A DNA stretch of 64,000 nucleotides from Porphyromonas sp. (GCA_029983505.1 JASBZK010000006.1:9025-73024), one strand, 5' to 3'; positions 41,390 to 50,607 are shown, counted from the stretch's first letter. A program made the numbers and translations. Notes: generated from the letters alone by a model not told the origin.

Positions 41390-43609
41390 TTACTTCTTGA
41401 CGAAGTCGCGAACGGTGTGGTAGAGCGCCATCTGCGTGCGGACGAGCGGCTCTCCGGCTTTCGGTTCAATGGGGTTATTTCTGAGGTTTTCGTCCAAAAG
41501 GGTTGCATTCACGTTGTCCGCAAGGCATACGTCCAGCACTCTCCGGAGGAACGCTTTTATCTTCGGGTCATACACGGGCGCGGCGCACTCTATCCTTCGG
41601 TAAAGATTGCGTGACATCCAGTCTGCACTCGAGATGAAGAACAGCTCCTCTCCGCCGTGGTGGAAATTCCAGATCCGTGCATGCTCAAGGTACATATCCA
41701 CGAGCCGGATGACTCGGATGTTTTTGCTGAAAGGTTGCCCCGGGATTAAGCGGCAAATGCCTCGGATGAGGAGGTCTATCTTGACCCCGGCTTCCGAAGC
41801 CCGGTAGAGTTTTTCGATGACACCGGTCTCTTCGAGCGAATTCATCTTGAGCGTGATCTTCGCAGGGAGCCCCTTAAGTGCTTGGTCAATCTCGTAATCG
41901 ATGAGGCTGTGAATATGCTCGACCATCCCTTTCCGGGCTACGAGGATGTGGTCGAAGCTGCAGTCTTGGGACGGATCTTCGAGATAACGGAAGAGCCTGA
42001 TGAGCTCTCGGCTCAGCTCCGGACGGGAGGTGAAAATAAGGACGTCGGAGTAAAAGCGAGCCGTCTTTTCGTTGAAGTTTCCGGTGCTGAAGACCGCGAT
42101 ACCCGGTTTCCCCGGGACGGCGTCTTTCCCAAACTCGATGACGCAGGTCTTGGCGTGTACTTTCAGTTTGGGAAGCGAGTAGATGATCTTTACGCCGTGG
42201 CGGGTCATCCTCTGAGCCGTCAGGAGGTTATTCTCCTCGTCGAAACGGGCCTTAAGCTCTACAAATACAGTTACCTCTTTTCCTCTCGACGCGGCTTTGA
42301 TGAGGGCATCGATGACTTCCGAGTCCTCTGCCACGCGGTATTGGGTGAGCTTGATGGCTTTGACCAAAGGATCGTTTCCTGCCTCTATGAGGAGGTCGAG
42401 GAGGTACTTGAAGGAGACATAAGGGACATACAGGGCTTCGTCCTCTTTGAGGATGTGTCCGATTCGGCCGGACGACGCATCCCACCTTTCGTGTGCCACG
42501 GCAGGCGGGTGCTCCTGTTCGTACGCTTTCCCCAGTGGGTTCGGCAGCTGATTGAGGTCCTGAAGCTTGAGGTGTCGTCGCCCTTCGAGCATATCCTCGG
42601 GGTTGATGGCGTAGGACTTGCGAAGGACTTCGAGTACTTCCGTCGGCATCTCGTCGTCGTACTGAAAGCGGGTGATGGCTCCGATCTTCCTTTTGCTGAT
42701 CATCTCCTCGATGTTTTCGGCAAGCTGTTCGCCGCCTTCATCTTCGTCAATGATTACGTCCGCATCCCTTGAGACTTTGAAGCTCCAAGCTCCCGTCACA
42801 TCATAGGCCGGGAATACCTTGGGGAGCCCCCACTTTATGATCTCGTCGAGGAACGTGTATGCGTACCGCCCTTTGGCATCGGGTATGGGGATGAAGCGCG
42901 GGACTTTGGTAAAAGGCAGCTTGAGGATATAGTACACCTTTTCGCCGCTCTCCCGACGTCGCAAACGAACAGCGAGGTAGATCCGCTTATCCCGGATGAA
43001 AGTACGGACGAGCCTTGTGTCCAAAAGTGTGGGCTGGAGAAACGGAAAGACTTCTTCGCGGAAAAAGGGAGTGACGAGCGACTCTATTTTCGGCGTGAAG
43101 TCCTTGAAGTCTGTGTAGATGTCGATGCCTGCGGCTCGGAGATCCGGGACCATGACGTCCTCCCACGCGGATCGGAAGACAGCCTCCTGCCGCTTCACCT
43201 CTTCGATGACCTCTTTGAGCTCGCTCTCTCTGTCTCCGAGATCCCGTCCGTCGCGTTTTCTTCGGGCGATCGATGCTTTGGCTCCCGCCACCCTGATCTG
43301 ATAAAACTCTTCTAAGTTGGACGAAAATATCGAGAGAAAACTAAGTCGGGCATAGATGGGGACCGTTTTTTTGAGCGATTCGGTCAGAACCCGTTCATTA
43401 AATGAGAGCCAACTGAGGTCTCTCCCAAAGTATCTGTAAGGTGTCCGGTGGGTCTCGGAAGGCAGTCCGGTTTCGGTCTGTATCTCGAGGGAAGGAGATA
43501 CAGACCCGGACGAAGACGCCGGTACGGGCGGCGTCTCCTTCTCGGCCTGTACCTGCCCGGAGCTCCCTTTTAGAGCAAGAGCCCTAAGCAGTTTCGTAAA
43601 ATAGTTCAT
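41390..43609 (-). CDS. ppk1: Polyphosphate kinase 1
   Basis: The 739-residue enzyme makes polyphosphate from ATP. The conserved body starts at YFGRDLSWLSFNERVL (about residue 62). The catalytic region contains KVHAKTCVIEFG (phospho-His, HxK), FSTGNFNEKTARFYSDV and a second PLD-like half (LEHARIWNFHHGG). The first 60 residues are unlike other PPKs: they are Pro/Ser/Glu-rich, and residues about 19-45 are encoded by tetrad array I. No other ATG lies between the array and the conserved body, so the extension seems to be translated. It is the last gene of rfbD-prfC-ppk1 (29 bases from prfC). Confidence 0.94.
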   Translation of the reverse strand: MNYFTKLLRALALKGSSGQVQAEKETPPVPASSSGSVSPSLEIQTETGLPSETHRTPYRYFGRDLSWLSFNERVLTESLKKTVPIYARLSFLSIFSSNLEEFYQIRVAGAKASIARRKRDGRDLGDRESELKEVIEEVKRQEAVFRSAWEDVMVPDLRAAGIDIYTDFKDFTPKIESLVTPFFREEVFPFLQPTLLDTRLVRTFIRDKRIYLAVRLRRRESGEKVYYILKLPFTKVPRFIPIPDAKGRYAYTFLDEIIKWGLPKVFPAYDVTGAWSFKVSRDADVIIDEDEGGEQLAENIEEMISKRKIGAITRFQYDDEMPTEVLEVLRKSYAINPEDMLEGRRHLKLQDLNQLPNPLGKAYEQEHPPAVAHERWDASSGRIGHILKEDEALYVPYVSFKYLLDLLIEAGNDPLVKAIKLTQYRVAEDSEVIDALIKAASRGKEVTVFVELKARFDEENNLLTAQRMTRHGVKIIYSLPKLKVHAKTCVIEFGKDAVPGKPGIAVFSTGNFNEKTARFYSDVLIFTSRPELSRELIRLFRYLEDPSQDCSFDHILVARKGMVEHIHSLIDYEIDQALKGLPAKITLKMNSLEETGVIEKLYRASEAGVKIDLLIRGICRLIPGQPFSKNIRVIRLVDMYLEHARIWNFHHGGEELFFISSADWMSRNLYRRIECAAPVYDPKIKAFLRRVLDVCLADNVNATLLDENLRNNPIEPKAGEPLVRTQMALYHTVRDFVKK
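43475..43553. repeat. Tetrad repeat array I, inside ppk1
   Basis: Cores at 43475 (GGTCTGTATC), 43497 (GATACAGACC), 43521 (GGTACGGGCG) and 43544 (GGCCTGTACC); spacing 22, 24, 23. This copy lies in the 5' part of the ppk1 reading frame and does not interrupt it. Confidence 0.85.
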
Positions 43610-43638
43610 AAGTTAGTGAGTTAAGTGTGGAGTTTGGT

Positions 43639-45219
43639 TTAGAATTCGGATGTGAAGTGAAATTGTATCTCCGGAAATTCCTGCTGGGCCATACGGAGCA
43701 TATAGGACGAGTCTGCAAGGTAAACGTCCCGACCAAGCGTGTCGAGTGCCATATACTGAGCTTTCCGGCGCTTAAAGTCGGCGAGTTTGTCCTCATCTTC
43801 GGAAGCAATCCAGCAGGCTTTGTAGAGGGAAATAGGTTCCCATCGGCATCGGGCGTTGTATTCGTGGAGGAGACGGTATTCGATGACCTCAAACTGGAGC
43901 TGTCCCACGGTGCCGATGATTGTCCGACCGTTGAAGGTGTTTGTGAAAAGTTGGGCCACGCCTTCGCCCATCAGTTGTTCGATGCCTTTGTGGAGCTGCT
44001 TCGTCTTCTGTGGGTCTGCGTTCTCGATGTATTTGAAAAGTTCGGGACTGAAGGAGGGCAAGCCCTTGAAGTGAAGTATCTCGCCCGAAGTGAGGGTATC
44101 TCCGATCTTGAAGTTACCGGTGTCGGGAAGTCCCACGATGTCTCCTGCGAACGCTTCGTCGACCACTTCTTTTTTCTGCGCCATAAAGGCCGTGGGACTT
44201 GAGAAACGGAGGTTCTTATCCAGTCGGACGTGGAGGTAGTTCGTGTTGCGGACGAATTTCCCCGAGCAAATCTTCACAAACGCAATCGAGCTTCGGTGAT
44301 TGGGATCCATATTGGCGTGGATCTTAAAGACAAATCCCGTAAACGGCTCTTCGTACGGATCCACGACCCGTTCCTCGGCTTTCGTGGGCAGAGGGCTCGG
44401 CGCGATTCGGACAAAGGTGTCGAGAAGCTCTTTGACCCCGAAGTTATTGAGCGCAGAGCCGAAGAATACCGGTGCCAAATCCCCCTCCAAGTAGGTTTTT
44501 TCGTCCAGACCCGGATAGACTTCGCTGATGACCTGCAGATCTCCCACCAGCTTCTCTTGCTGCCCTGCAGTCATATACTCGAGGGCTTCCTCTGAAGAGG
44601 CTTCTACGGAGACGCGCTCGGAGATGTGGCTTTTGTCGGCAGGAGAGAAGAGTGCCATAGAGCTGTCGAAGATATTGTACACGCCCCTAAAGCGGTCCCC
44701 GGAGTCCACGGGCCAAGTGAGCGGCGTCGTCGCGATCTCCAGCTCGGACTCGATCTCGTCCAGCAGGTCGAAAGGATCCTGTGCTTCGCGGTCCATCTTA
44801 TTGACGAAGACGATGACGGGCGTCTTGCGCATTCTGCAGACTTCCATAAGCCGTTTGGTCTGAGCCTCCACACCCTTGGCTCCGTCTATGACGATGATGA
44901 CGGAGTCGACGGCCGTGAGGGTGCGAAATGTGTCTTCGGCAAAGTCTTGGTGCCCGGGCGTGTCGAGGATGTTTATTTTATAGTCCTCGTAGTCGAAGCC
45001 CATCACGGAGGTGGCGACCGATATGCCCCTCTGCTTCTCAATCTCCATCCAGTCGCTCGTGGCGGTCTTCCTTATTTTATTGCTCTTGACGGCTCCTGCG
45101 ACGTGTATCGCGCCGCCGAAGAGCAAAAGTTTCTCCGTCAGGGTGGTCTTCCCCGCGTCGGGGTGGGCTATGACGGCAAAAGTGCGCCGCCTCGAAATTT
45201 CTTCCTCGTTATATTTCAT
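43639..45219 (-). CDS. prfC: Peptide chain release factor 3
   Basis: A 526-residue translational GTPase that recycles RF1/RF2 after termination. The P-loop is AHPDAGKTTLTEKLL, with switch/G motifs ILDTPGHQDF and VNKMDREAQDP. RF3-specific segments include RKTATSDWMEIEKQRGISV. It lies 13 bases downstream of rfbD and 29 bases upstream of ppk1. Confidence 0.97.
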   Translation of the reverse strand: MKYNEEEISRRRTFAVIAHPDAGKTTLTEKLLLFGGAIHVAGAVKSNKIRKTATSDWMEIEKQRGISVATSVMGFDYEDYKINILDTPGHQDFAEDTFRTLTAVDSVIIVIDGAKGVEAQTKRLMEVCRMRKTPVIVFVNKMDREAQDPFDLLDEIESELEIATTPLTWPVDSGDRFRGVYNIFDSSMALFSPADKSHISERVSVEASSEEALEYMTAGQQEKLVGDLQVISEVYPGLDEKTYLEGDLAPVFFGSALNNFGVKELLDTFVRIAPSPLPTKAEERVVDPYEEPFTGFVFKIHANMDPNHRSSIAFVKICSGKFVRNTNYLHVRLDKNLRFSSPTAFMAQKKEVVDEAFAGDIVGLPDTGNFKIGDTLTSGEILHFKGLPSFSPELFKYIENADPQKTKQLHKGIEQLMGEGVAQLFTNTFNGRTIIGTVGQLQFEVIEYRLLHEYNARCRWEPISLYKACWIASEDEDKLADFKRRKAQYMALDTLGRDVYLADSSYMLRMAQQEFPEIQFHFTSEF

Positions 45220-45232
45220 TCGAAATAGCTAT

Positions 45233-46111
45233 TCAATCTTTTTTGTCTGTCTCTATTACTTCCCTCAGCGCCTCTTCCCAGCCAGGCACTTGAAGCCTCT
45301 TTGTTAATCTCCCCGGTGCCAAAACGGCTTCGGAGGGGCGGTTGACGGGAGAAGGGAAATCCGCCATCCGGGCTTCTGCCACCTTTGCGTCCAATCCGAG
45401 GACACTCACGATGCCTCTTGCAAACTCATACCTTGAGACACTCCCGGAGTCCGTGAGGTGAAAGAGATCTTTTCCCAAGGGTACTTCCCCCGAAAAATGT
45501 TCCTCCAGAAGTGTGTGTGTCCCGCGTGCGAGGGTCAGAGACGAAGTAGGGTTACCCACTTCGTCCGTTACGACGCGTAAGGCTTTGCCCTCGTCCAACT
45601 GCTTGCGTATTTTTGTGTAAAAACCGGTCCCGCCCCACGCTCTTGGTCCGTATACCCAAGCGGTGCGTAGGATGGTGGCACCGAGAGCGAGTACCTTTCT
45701 CTCTCCGATCAACTTGGTGATGCCGTAGACCCCGAGACTGTCGTCCGGCAAGGGGCGCTCAATTTCGGAATAGGGACGTCCCCCACGAGAGGGAAAGACG
45801 TAATTGGTAGAGAGGTGGATGCCTGTGGGGATAAGTCCGAAGATGAGTGCAGGGAGGTCGGCATTCAGGGTTTCGGCTTCACGGGGTTTGGTCTCTGCAC
45901 CGTTGACGTCCGTGAACGCGGCGCAATTCACCACTGCATCGAAGTCGTTCTTTCTGATGAAGGCCGAGACTTCGTCCAAGTCGGTGAGGTCAATCTCCGA
46001 CCTTGTCGTCGGTACCCATTCGAAAGAGGTAGGAGTAGGGAAGAGCTTCCGAAGCGCCGTCCCAACCTGCCCGCCTGCTCCTGTGAGCCAAACCTTGGGT
46101 TTGTGAATCAT
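45233..46111 (-). CDS. rfbD: dTDP-4-dehydrorhamnose reductase family protein
   Basis: The 292-residue short-chain dehydrogenase makes dTDP-L-rhamnose for surface polysaccharide. LTGAGGQVGTALRK is the NAD(P)-binding loop, YVFPSRGGRPYSEIERPLPD and YGITKLIGERKVLA carry the active Tyr/Lys (YxxxK). Other dTDP-rhamnose genes are not in the window, which is odd for rfbD, so a relative with another sugar nucleotide is possible. It opens the rfbD-prfC-ppk1 run; array J is upstream. Confidence 0.88.
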   Translation of the reverse strand: MIHKPKVWLTGAGGQVGTALRKLFPTPTSFEWVPTTRSEIDLTDLDEVSAFIRKNDFDAVVNCAAFTDVNGAETKPREAETLNADLPALIFGLIPTGIHLSTNYVFPSRGGRPYSEIERPLPDDSLGVYGITKLIGERKVLALGATILRTAWVYGPRAWGGTGFYTKIRKQLDEGKALRVVTDEVGNPTSSLTLARGTHTLLEEHFSGEVPLGKDLFHLTDSGSVSRYEFARGIVSVLGLDAKVAEARMADFPSPVNRPSEAVLAPGRLTKRLQVPGWEEALREVIETDKKD

Positions 46112-46159
46112 AACGTGTCGTACTTGCTTATGGGAAACGCTTCAGTGAGGCTTTGAGGA

Positions 46160-46239
46160 GACACGTACCGAGAGCGGAAAGAGATACGGTACCAAACTTT
46201 TCGCTCATACGGGCATAAATCAATCGCTCGGTCTGTACC
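46160..46239. repeat. Tetrad repeat array J
   Basis: Cores at 46160 (GACACGTACC), 46183 (GATACGGTACC), 46206 (CATACGGGCA) and 46230 (GGTCTGTACC); spacing 23, 23, 24. It is 49 bases upstream of the rfbD start and 3' of the DUF4924 gene. Confidence 0.86.
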
Positions 46240-46285
46240 AAATTTCCCCGGATTGGGGGCTCGTCTCACAGTCTTTCCTCCGATC

Positions 46286-46843
46286 CTAAGCATTTTTCTC
46301 CGTGAGTGTGAATGTCCCCTCTTCTATGCCCCGGTAGCGGTCTGCGAGCATAGCGAGGAAGGTGCTGAATTGCTTCACTGCTTTCTCCGTCTCCTCAGAG
46401 ACTTCGGCACCTTTGTTCTTGAGGGTCAGGTAGCCGTATATACCCACAAAGGCGGCCTCCACCTCTTTGTAATTATGCCCCCCGGAGTGGCTTCTGATCT
46501 GGACGACAGAGGGGAGAGCTGCGTAGTAGAGCGATGCGAAAAGGGATTGCGTGGGGTCTTTAAGAAGCTTTTCGCACAGTGTCTGAAGCTCGGAGATGAG
46601 GTCATCCACGCGTGCGATGTGTCCACTCTCGACGGCATCCCGGAGCTGCATTTCCATGGCAATATCCTCGTACCACTTCTCGGTCTCGGCCATCTGCTCG
46701 GGAGGCAGCCGGTATCCGTTTTGGACGTAATTGTGCAGTGCCTCGGCATCAAAGTCGAGTGCACGTATGATGTCCTCTATTTGGAACAGATAGAGGATGT
46801 ACTCGGCGACGTTTTCTTTTCGTTTCTTTTGAGCTACAAGCAT
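46286..46843 (-). CDS. DUF4924 family protein
   Basis: A 185-residue cytoplasmic, all-helical protein of unknown function, recognised as DUF4924 (KKRKENVAEYILYLFQIEDI at the start, YKEVEAAFVGIYGYLTLKNK and STFLAMLADRYRGIEEG later). It starts 4 bases after the ABC-F gene stops, so both are on one transcript with the LuxR-type regulator and hemerythrin-like genes upstream. Confidence 0.87.
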   Translation of the reverse strand: MLVAQKKRKENVAEYILYLFQIEDIIRALDFDAEALHNYVQNGYRLPPEQMAETEKWYEDIAMEMQLRDAVESGHIARVDDLISELQTLCEKLLKDPTQSLFASLYYAALPSVVQIRSHSGGHNYKEVEAAFVGIYGYLTLKNKGAEVSEETEKAVKQFSTFLAMLADRYRGIEEGTFTLTEKNA

Positions 46844-46846
46844 AGT

Positions 46847-48781
46847 CTATTTCGTGCTGTTGTTGAATTCCTCAAGCTTCTCCTGTGCCTTCTCCCATTC
46901 GTCCATAAGCTTCCCGAGCTCGTACGAGTTCTTCTCGTAGTCATTGAGTAGCTCCGGGGAGACGGATAGCGTGAGTTTCTCCTCTATCTCCTTGAGTTTG
47001 GTCTCATGCTCTTCGATTTTGCCCTCGAGCCGCTCCACTTTTCCCTCGAGATCGCGCTTCATCTTATTGAGACCCTTTTGCCTCTCATAGTCCTCTTTGC
47101 CCTTCTGGGCGGGAACCGGGGCGCTTTGTGCCGCGTTATCATCTCCGGTATCGGACGACGTCAGTCCTTCGCGCTCACGCAGCTTGCGGAGGTACTCGTC
47201 CATTCCACCTAAGTGGTTGATGACTTTACCGCCCCTGAACTCGAGTACCTTATCCGCCAAACCGTCCAAGAAATCACGGTCATGGGAGACCATAAGGACC
47301 GTGCCCTCGTACTTCCGGATGGCTTCTTTGAGGACGGCTTTGCTGCTGAGGTCAAGGTGGTTCGTCGGCTCGTCCAAGATGAGGAGATTGGAAGGCGAGA
47401 GCAGAAGCCGAATCATGGCCAAGCGACTTTTTTCGCCCCCGCTGAGGACGGAGACTTTCTTCTCCGACAGTTCGCCCCCGAACATAAACGCTCCCAGAAT
47501 GTCATTGATGCGCAGGCGGATGTCGCCCACGGCTATGTCGTCGATGGTCTGAAAAATCGTCTTCTCGCCGTCAAGGAGCGAAGCCTGATTTTGGGCGAAA
47601 TAGGCAAGCTCCACCTGGTGCCCCAAGCGGATCTCCCCCCTCTGGTGCGGGATTTCTCCGATGACGCTGCGGACGAAAGTGGTCTTCCCGGATCCGTTTT
47701 TGCCCACAAGCGCGACCTTCTCGCCACGTTCGAGTGTGAGGTCGATATCTTCAAGGACGACACGGTCGCCGTAGCCGACCCTTAGGTCTTGGACGATAAT
47801 CGGGTACTGACCGCTCTGTATCGTCATCGGGAAGGTGAAGTGGATCCGCTTACGGTCGATCTGATCCACTTCTATGCGTTCGAGCTTCTCGAGCTGCTTG
47901 ATGCGGGACTGCACCTGGACTGCCTTCGTGGGCTTGTAGCGGAAGCGCTCGATGAAGTCTTCGGTGTCCTTAATCAGCTTCTGCTGATTCTCGTAGGCAC
48001 GGAGCTGCTGCTCGTAGCGCTCTTGTCTCAGCACTTCGTACTTGGAGTAATTGACCTTATAGTCGTACGCTTTTCCGAGTGAGAGCTCTATGGTGCGCGT
48101 GGTCGTATTGTCGAGGAAACGCCGGTCGTGGCTCACCATAATGACACCTGCGGGCGTATTTTTGATGAAGTCTTCGAGCCAGACGATGGACTCGACGTCA
48201 AGGTGATTCGTCGGTTCGTCAAGGAGCAAAAGGTCGGGACGTCCGAGGAGGATTTTCGCCAGCTCTATCCGCATCCTCCAACCGCCCGAAAACTCGCTCG
48301 TCTCCCTCTCGAAGTCTCCCTGCTCAAACCCTAAGCCCTTGAGCGTTTTCTCGATCTCGGCCTCCTGCTTGGCGGGGTTGTACATAGCGATAAGCTCGGT
48401 TACGTTCGAGAGGCGCTGGACGATCTCTGCGTATTCCTCGCTTTCGTAGTCCGAGCGCTCGCCGAGTGTCCGAGTGAGCGCTTCCGCGGTACGCTGCAAG
48501 CTCTCGCCGTCGGCAAAGGCCAGCCGGGCTTCTTCGCGGACGGTACGCCCGTCTTTGGTGAGCATGTGCTGCGGGAGATACCCGATGGTGGTGCCGCTCT
48601 GTCTCCCTACCGAGCCCGAAGATGGTTCATCCAAGCCTGCGATGATATTCAGTAGGGTAGTCTTTCCTGCGCCGTTTCTGCCTGCAAGCGCGATACGTTC
48701 GCGCGGATTGACTTGGAAGGAGACGTCTTCAAAAAGTGTTTGGGTCCCGAAGCGGACGCCGATATTGGTGAGTGAAAGCAT
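46847..48781 (-). CDS. ABC-F family ATPase
   Basis: The 644-residue protein has two ABC domains and no membrane part. The first has GRNGAGKTTLLN, FSGGWRMRIELAK and LLLLDEPTNHLD; the second has GKNGSGKTTFVR, LSGGEKSRLAM and LLILDEPTNHLD. Between them is the ABC-F linker (RYKPTKAVQVQSRIKQLEKL), and the C-terminus is a coiled coil (EGKVERLEGKIEEHETKLKE), as in Uup/EttA-like proteins that act on the ribosome. It abuts the regulator gene upstream (stop and start adjacent). Confidence 0.95.
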   Translation of the reverse strand: MLSLTNIGVRFGTQTLFEDVSFQVNPRERIALAGRNGAGKTTLLNIIAGLDEPSSGSVGRQSGTTIGYLPQHMLTKDGRTVREEARLAFADGESLQRTAEALTRTLGERSDYESEEYAEIVQRLSNVTELIAMYNPAKQEAEIEKTLKGLGFEQGDFERETSEFSGGWRMRIELAKILLGRPDLLLLDEPTNHLDVESIVWLEDFIKNTPAGVIMVSHDRRFLDNTTTRTIELSLGKAYDYKVNYSKYEVLRQERYEQQLRAYENQQKLIKDTEDFIERFRYKPTKAVQVQSRIKQLEKLERIEVDQIDRKRIHFTFPMTIQSGQYPIIVQDLRVGYGDRVVLEDIDLTLERGEKVALVGKNGSGKTTFVRSVIGEIPHQRGEIRLGHQVELAYFAQNQASLLDGEKTIFQTIDDIAVGDIRLRINDILGAFMFGGELSEKKVSVLSGGEKSRLAMIRLLLSPSNLLILDEPTNHLDLSSKAVLKEAIRKYEGTVLMVSHDRDFLDGLADKVLEFRGGKVINHLGGMDEYLRKLREREGLTSSDTGDDNAAQSAPVPAQKGKEDYERQKGLNKMKRDLEGKVERLEGKIEEHETKLKEIEEKLTLSVSPELLNDYEKNSYELGKLMDEWEKAQEKLEEFNNSTK

Positions 48782-49408
48782 TTAGTCGGAGAGGGGTTTC
48801 TCTGCGGCTTTATTCACAACTTCGTCGCCGCTTATGAGATTATTCATCAGAGCATAAAAGGTGAGCCCGGAGACGGTCTTGATGTTAAGCTTGGCCGTGA
48901 TGTTTTTGCGATGGGTCATGACCGTATTCATGCTGATGTTGAGTTTGTCTGCGATTTCCTTGTTGGTCAGTCCGCGTGCCACTTCTTTGAGTACGTCGGT
49001 TTCTCTGTGGGACAATCCTTTTTCGGACTCTTTTTCCTTCTGCTCCCTATCGAGATCGAAAGACTTCAGGATGACTCTCTGAAGCGTCTCTTCGGACCAC
49101 TCAGGGGAGAGAAATAGTCGGGTGTCCGGTGTCGGGGAGAGTGGATCGGCACCGGCGACGGATGAAGCGACTACGGGCACGACTTGGACGCGCCGTCCTC
49201 TGAACCGGTCTCCGAATACCGCGAGCAGTCCGGAGTCGATATAGATGATGTCTGCTTCGCCCACCGTCTCCGCAAGGTAGTCTTCCGGGTGTCGGAAGAT
49301 ACGTACCTGTGCTTTGGGTCTCGCTCTTAGGACGAGCTCTCTGATGCCCAACGCTTCGAGCCTGTTGTCGGTTACGATTGCCAATGCCGGGTGGTTGCGA
49401 TTTGCCAT
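48782..49408 (-). CDS. LuxR-type response regulator with a degenerate receiver domain
   Basis: The 208-residue protein has a C-terminal LuxR/NarL HTH (SHRETDVLKEVARGLTNKEI, then NISMNTVMTHRKNITAKL). The N-terminal 120 residues look like a receiver: VTDNRLEALGI and a possible phosphoacceptor Asp in IIYIDSGLL. The usual Lys near the end is replaced (LFLSPEWSEETL), so phosphorylation-independent control is possible. It is 18 bases downstream of the hemerythrin-like gene. Confidence 0.9.
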   Translation of the reverse strand: MANRNHPALAIVTDNRLEALGIRELVLRARPKAQVRIFRHPEDYLAETVGEADIIYIDSGLLAVFGDRFRGRRVQVVPVVASSVAGADPLSPTPDTRLFLSPEWSEETLQRVILKSFDLDREQKEKESEKGLSHRETDVLKEVARGLTNKEIADKLNISMNTVMTHRKNITAKLNIKTVSGLTFYALMNNLISGDEVVNKAAEKPLSD

Positions 49409-49426
49409 ACGTACGCGGAGAGATGG

Positions 49427-50173
49427 TTATTTCTTTTGGTCGTCGAGCTGTTGCTTGAGGGCGTTCATAATGGGGAAGAAAACGCAGACTCTCAGACGGC
49501 TGTTGCTCTCCAGGTCGTTGCGAAAAGTGGACAGCGCAAAGATCACTCCGTGCAGGAGGTTGCGGTCAAAAGTCCCCTTGATGTACCGTATCAGGATTTG
49601 CATCAGGTCATCGACGATATTCATTGAAGAGCCGAACCCGTCTTCTTCCGGTGTCTCCTTCGTGCTGTAGCTCCAGTCCTGTATCCGGAATGCTACATCC
49701 TCCTGCATTTTCCGAAACTTCGGGAAGAGTTCCTTTGCGTCCCTCTCTGCGTTCGCCGTTACCGTTTGCTCAAGCTCGGTGAGAAACCGCATAATGTTTT
49801 CGGACACGGCCGGGTCGGGATTGCTTCTCTTCAGAAATGACGAGAGATGAATCCGGATGTTCGGGACCTGTGTCCGCAGATAGTCCGTATTGGCGCGCTC
49901 CAAGTAGTCCACCGTCAGGCGGATGTGCTCGTTGGTGAGCGTAAGCAGCCCGCTGTATGAGGGGTCGAGGTAGTTATTGGCGACGAAGAGAAAGAAACGA
50001 AGGTCGATATTGTGCTGCACACAGATTTCGCTCACTGTCGCATTCCCCAACCCCGCGGGTATTCCGAAGCGGTTTAGGACAGGCAACAGCGATACATTTC
50101 TAAGCACCACGTCGCTGAGAATGGCAGATGGCGTCAAGACGGACATAGTCATAAGATTTGTTTTTGGAGACAA
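49427..50173 (-). CDS. Hemerythrin/RIC (YtfE)-like protein lacking iron ligands
   Basis: The 248-residue protein has a DUF542-like N-terminus (SDVVLRNVSLLPVLNRFGIP) and a four-helix part laid out like RIC/YtfE proteins, which repair iron-sulfur clusters with a di-iron site. The expected His and Glu ligands seem to be replaced: LERANTDYL where RIC has a His pair, TANAERDAKELFP where a His should precede ERxxxLFP, and ESNSRLRVCVFFP where His and Glu should be. So it is probably a regulatory or structural relative. It opens the run hemerythrin-like, LuxR, ABC-F, DUF4924. A -7-like box (TATCTTTG, minus strand) lies at 50207-50214. Confidence 0.8.
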   Translation of the reverse strand: MSPKTNLMTMSVLTPSAILSDVVLRNVSLLPVLNRFGIPAGLGNATVSEICVQHNIDLRFFLFVANNYLDPSYSGLLTLTNEHIRLTVDYLERANTDYLRTQVPNIRIHLSSFLKRSNPDPAVSENIMRFLTELEQTVTANAERDAKELFPKFRKMQEDVAFRIQDWSYSTKETPEEDGFGSSMNIVDDLMQILIRYIKGTFDRNLLHGVIFALSTFRNDLESNSRLRVCVFFPIMNALKQQLDDQKK

Positions 50174-50251
50174 AATACAGCCCTTCTCTCCCCCTCCTTG
50201 TTACTGCAAAGATACTTATTTGTAAGGAGACAAAGCGCTTTGGGTGAACCC

Positions 50252-50566
50252 TCACTTTTTGAACTTGTCGCTCAGTGTCGCCAGAAGATGACGCAATGCC
50301 TCCCCCGGAGCCAGCAGAATCATTCGCGGACCGGAAAAACGCATCACTTCTTTGATTTTTGCCCGCATCTTCGGGTTGTAACAGTGCACCTTGCAGGATT
50401 GGCATACCGTTTTCTTTTCTCCGAAAGGACACCTCTCGAGGCGTGCCAAAGCGTACGCTTCCAGTGCTCTGCACGCCTCGCAGAGCTCCGGGTGTCCTTC
50501 TTTTTCCTTGCAGTACAGCCGTATCATCAGGGATACGACCTTCTTCTCGCTTTCGATTCTGCCCAT
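50252..50566 (-). CDS. YgbA-family protein (nitrous oxide-stimulated promoter family)
   Basis: I start at the inner ATG ending at 50566 (104 residues; an ATG 12 bases upstream is also possible). The Cys-rich core CEACRALEAYALARLERCPF, KKTVCQSCKVHCYNPKMR and VMRFSGPRMILL matches the YgbA_NO family, linked to nitric oxide stress in other bacteria. Five or so Cys in CxxC patterns suggest metal or cluster binding. A -7-like box (TACCTTTG, minus strand, 50576-50583) sits almost at the start, implying a very short leader. The neighbouring RIC-like gene also belongs to an NO-stress-related family. Confidence 0.85.
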   Translation of the reverse strand: MGRIESEKKVVSLMIRLYCKEKEGHPELCEACRALEAYALARLERCPFGEKKTVCQSCKVHCYNPKMRAKIKEVMRFSGPRMILLAPGEALRHLLATLSDKFKK

Positions 50567-50607
50567 ATTTACACACAAAGGTACCTCTTTTTATTCTGCA
50601 AAAGGGA

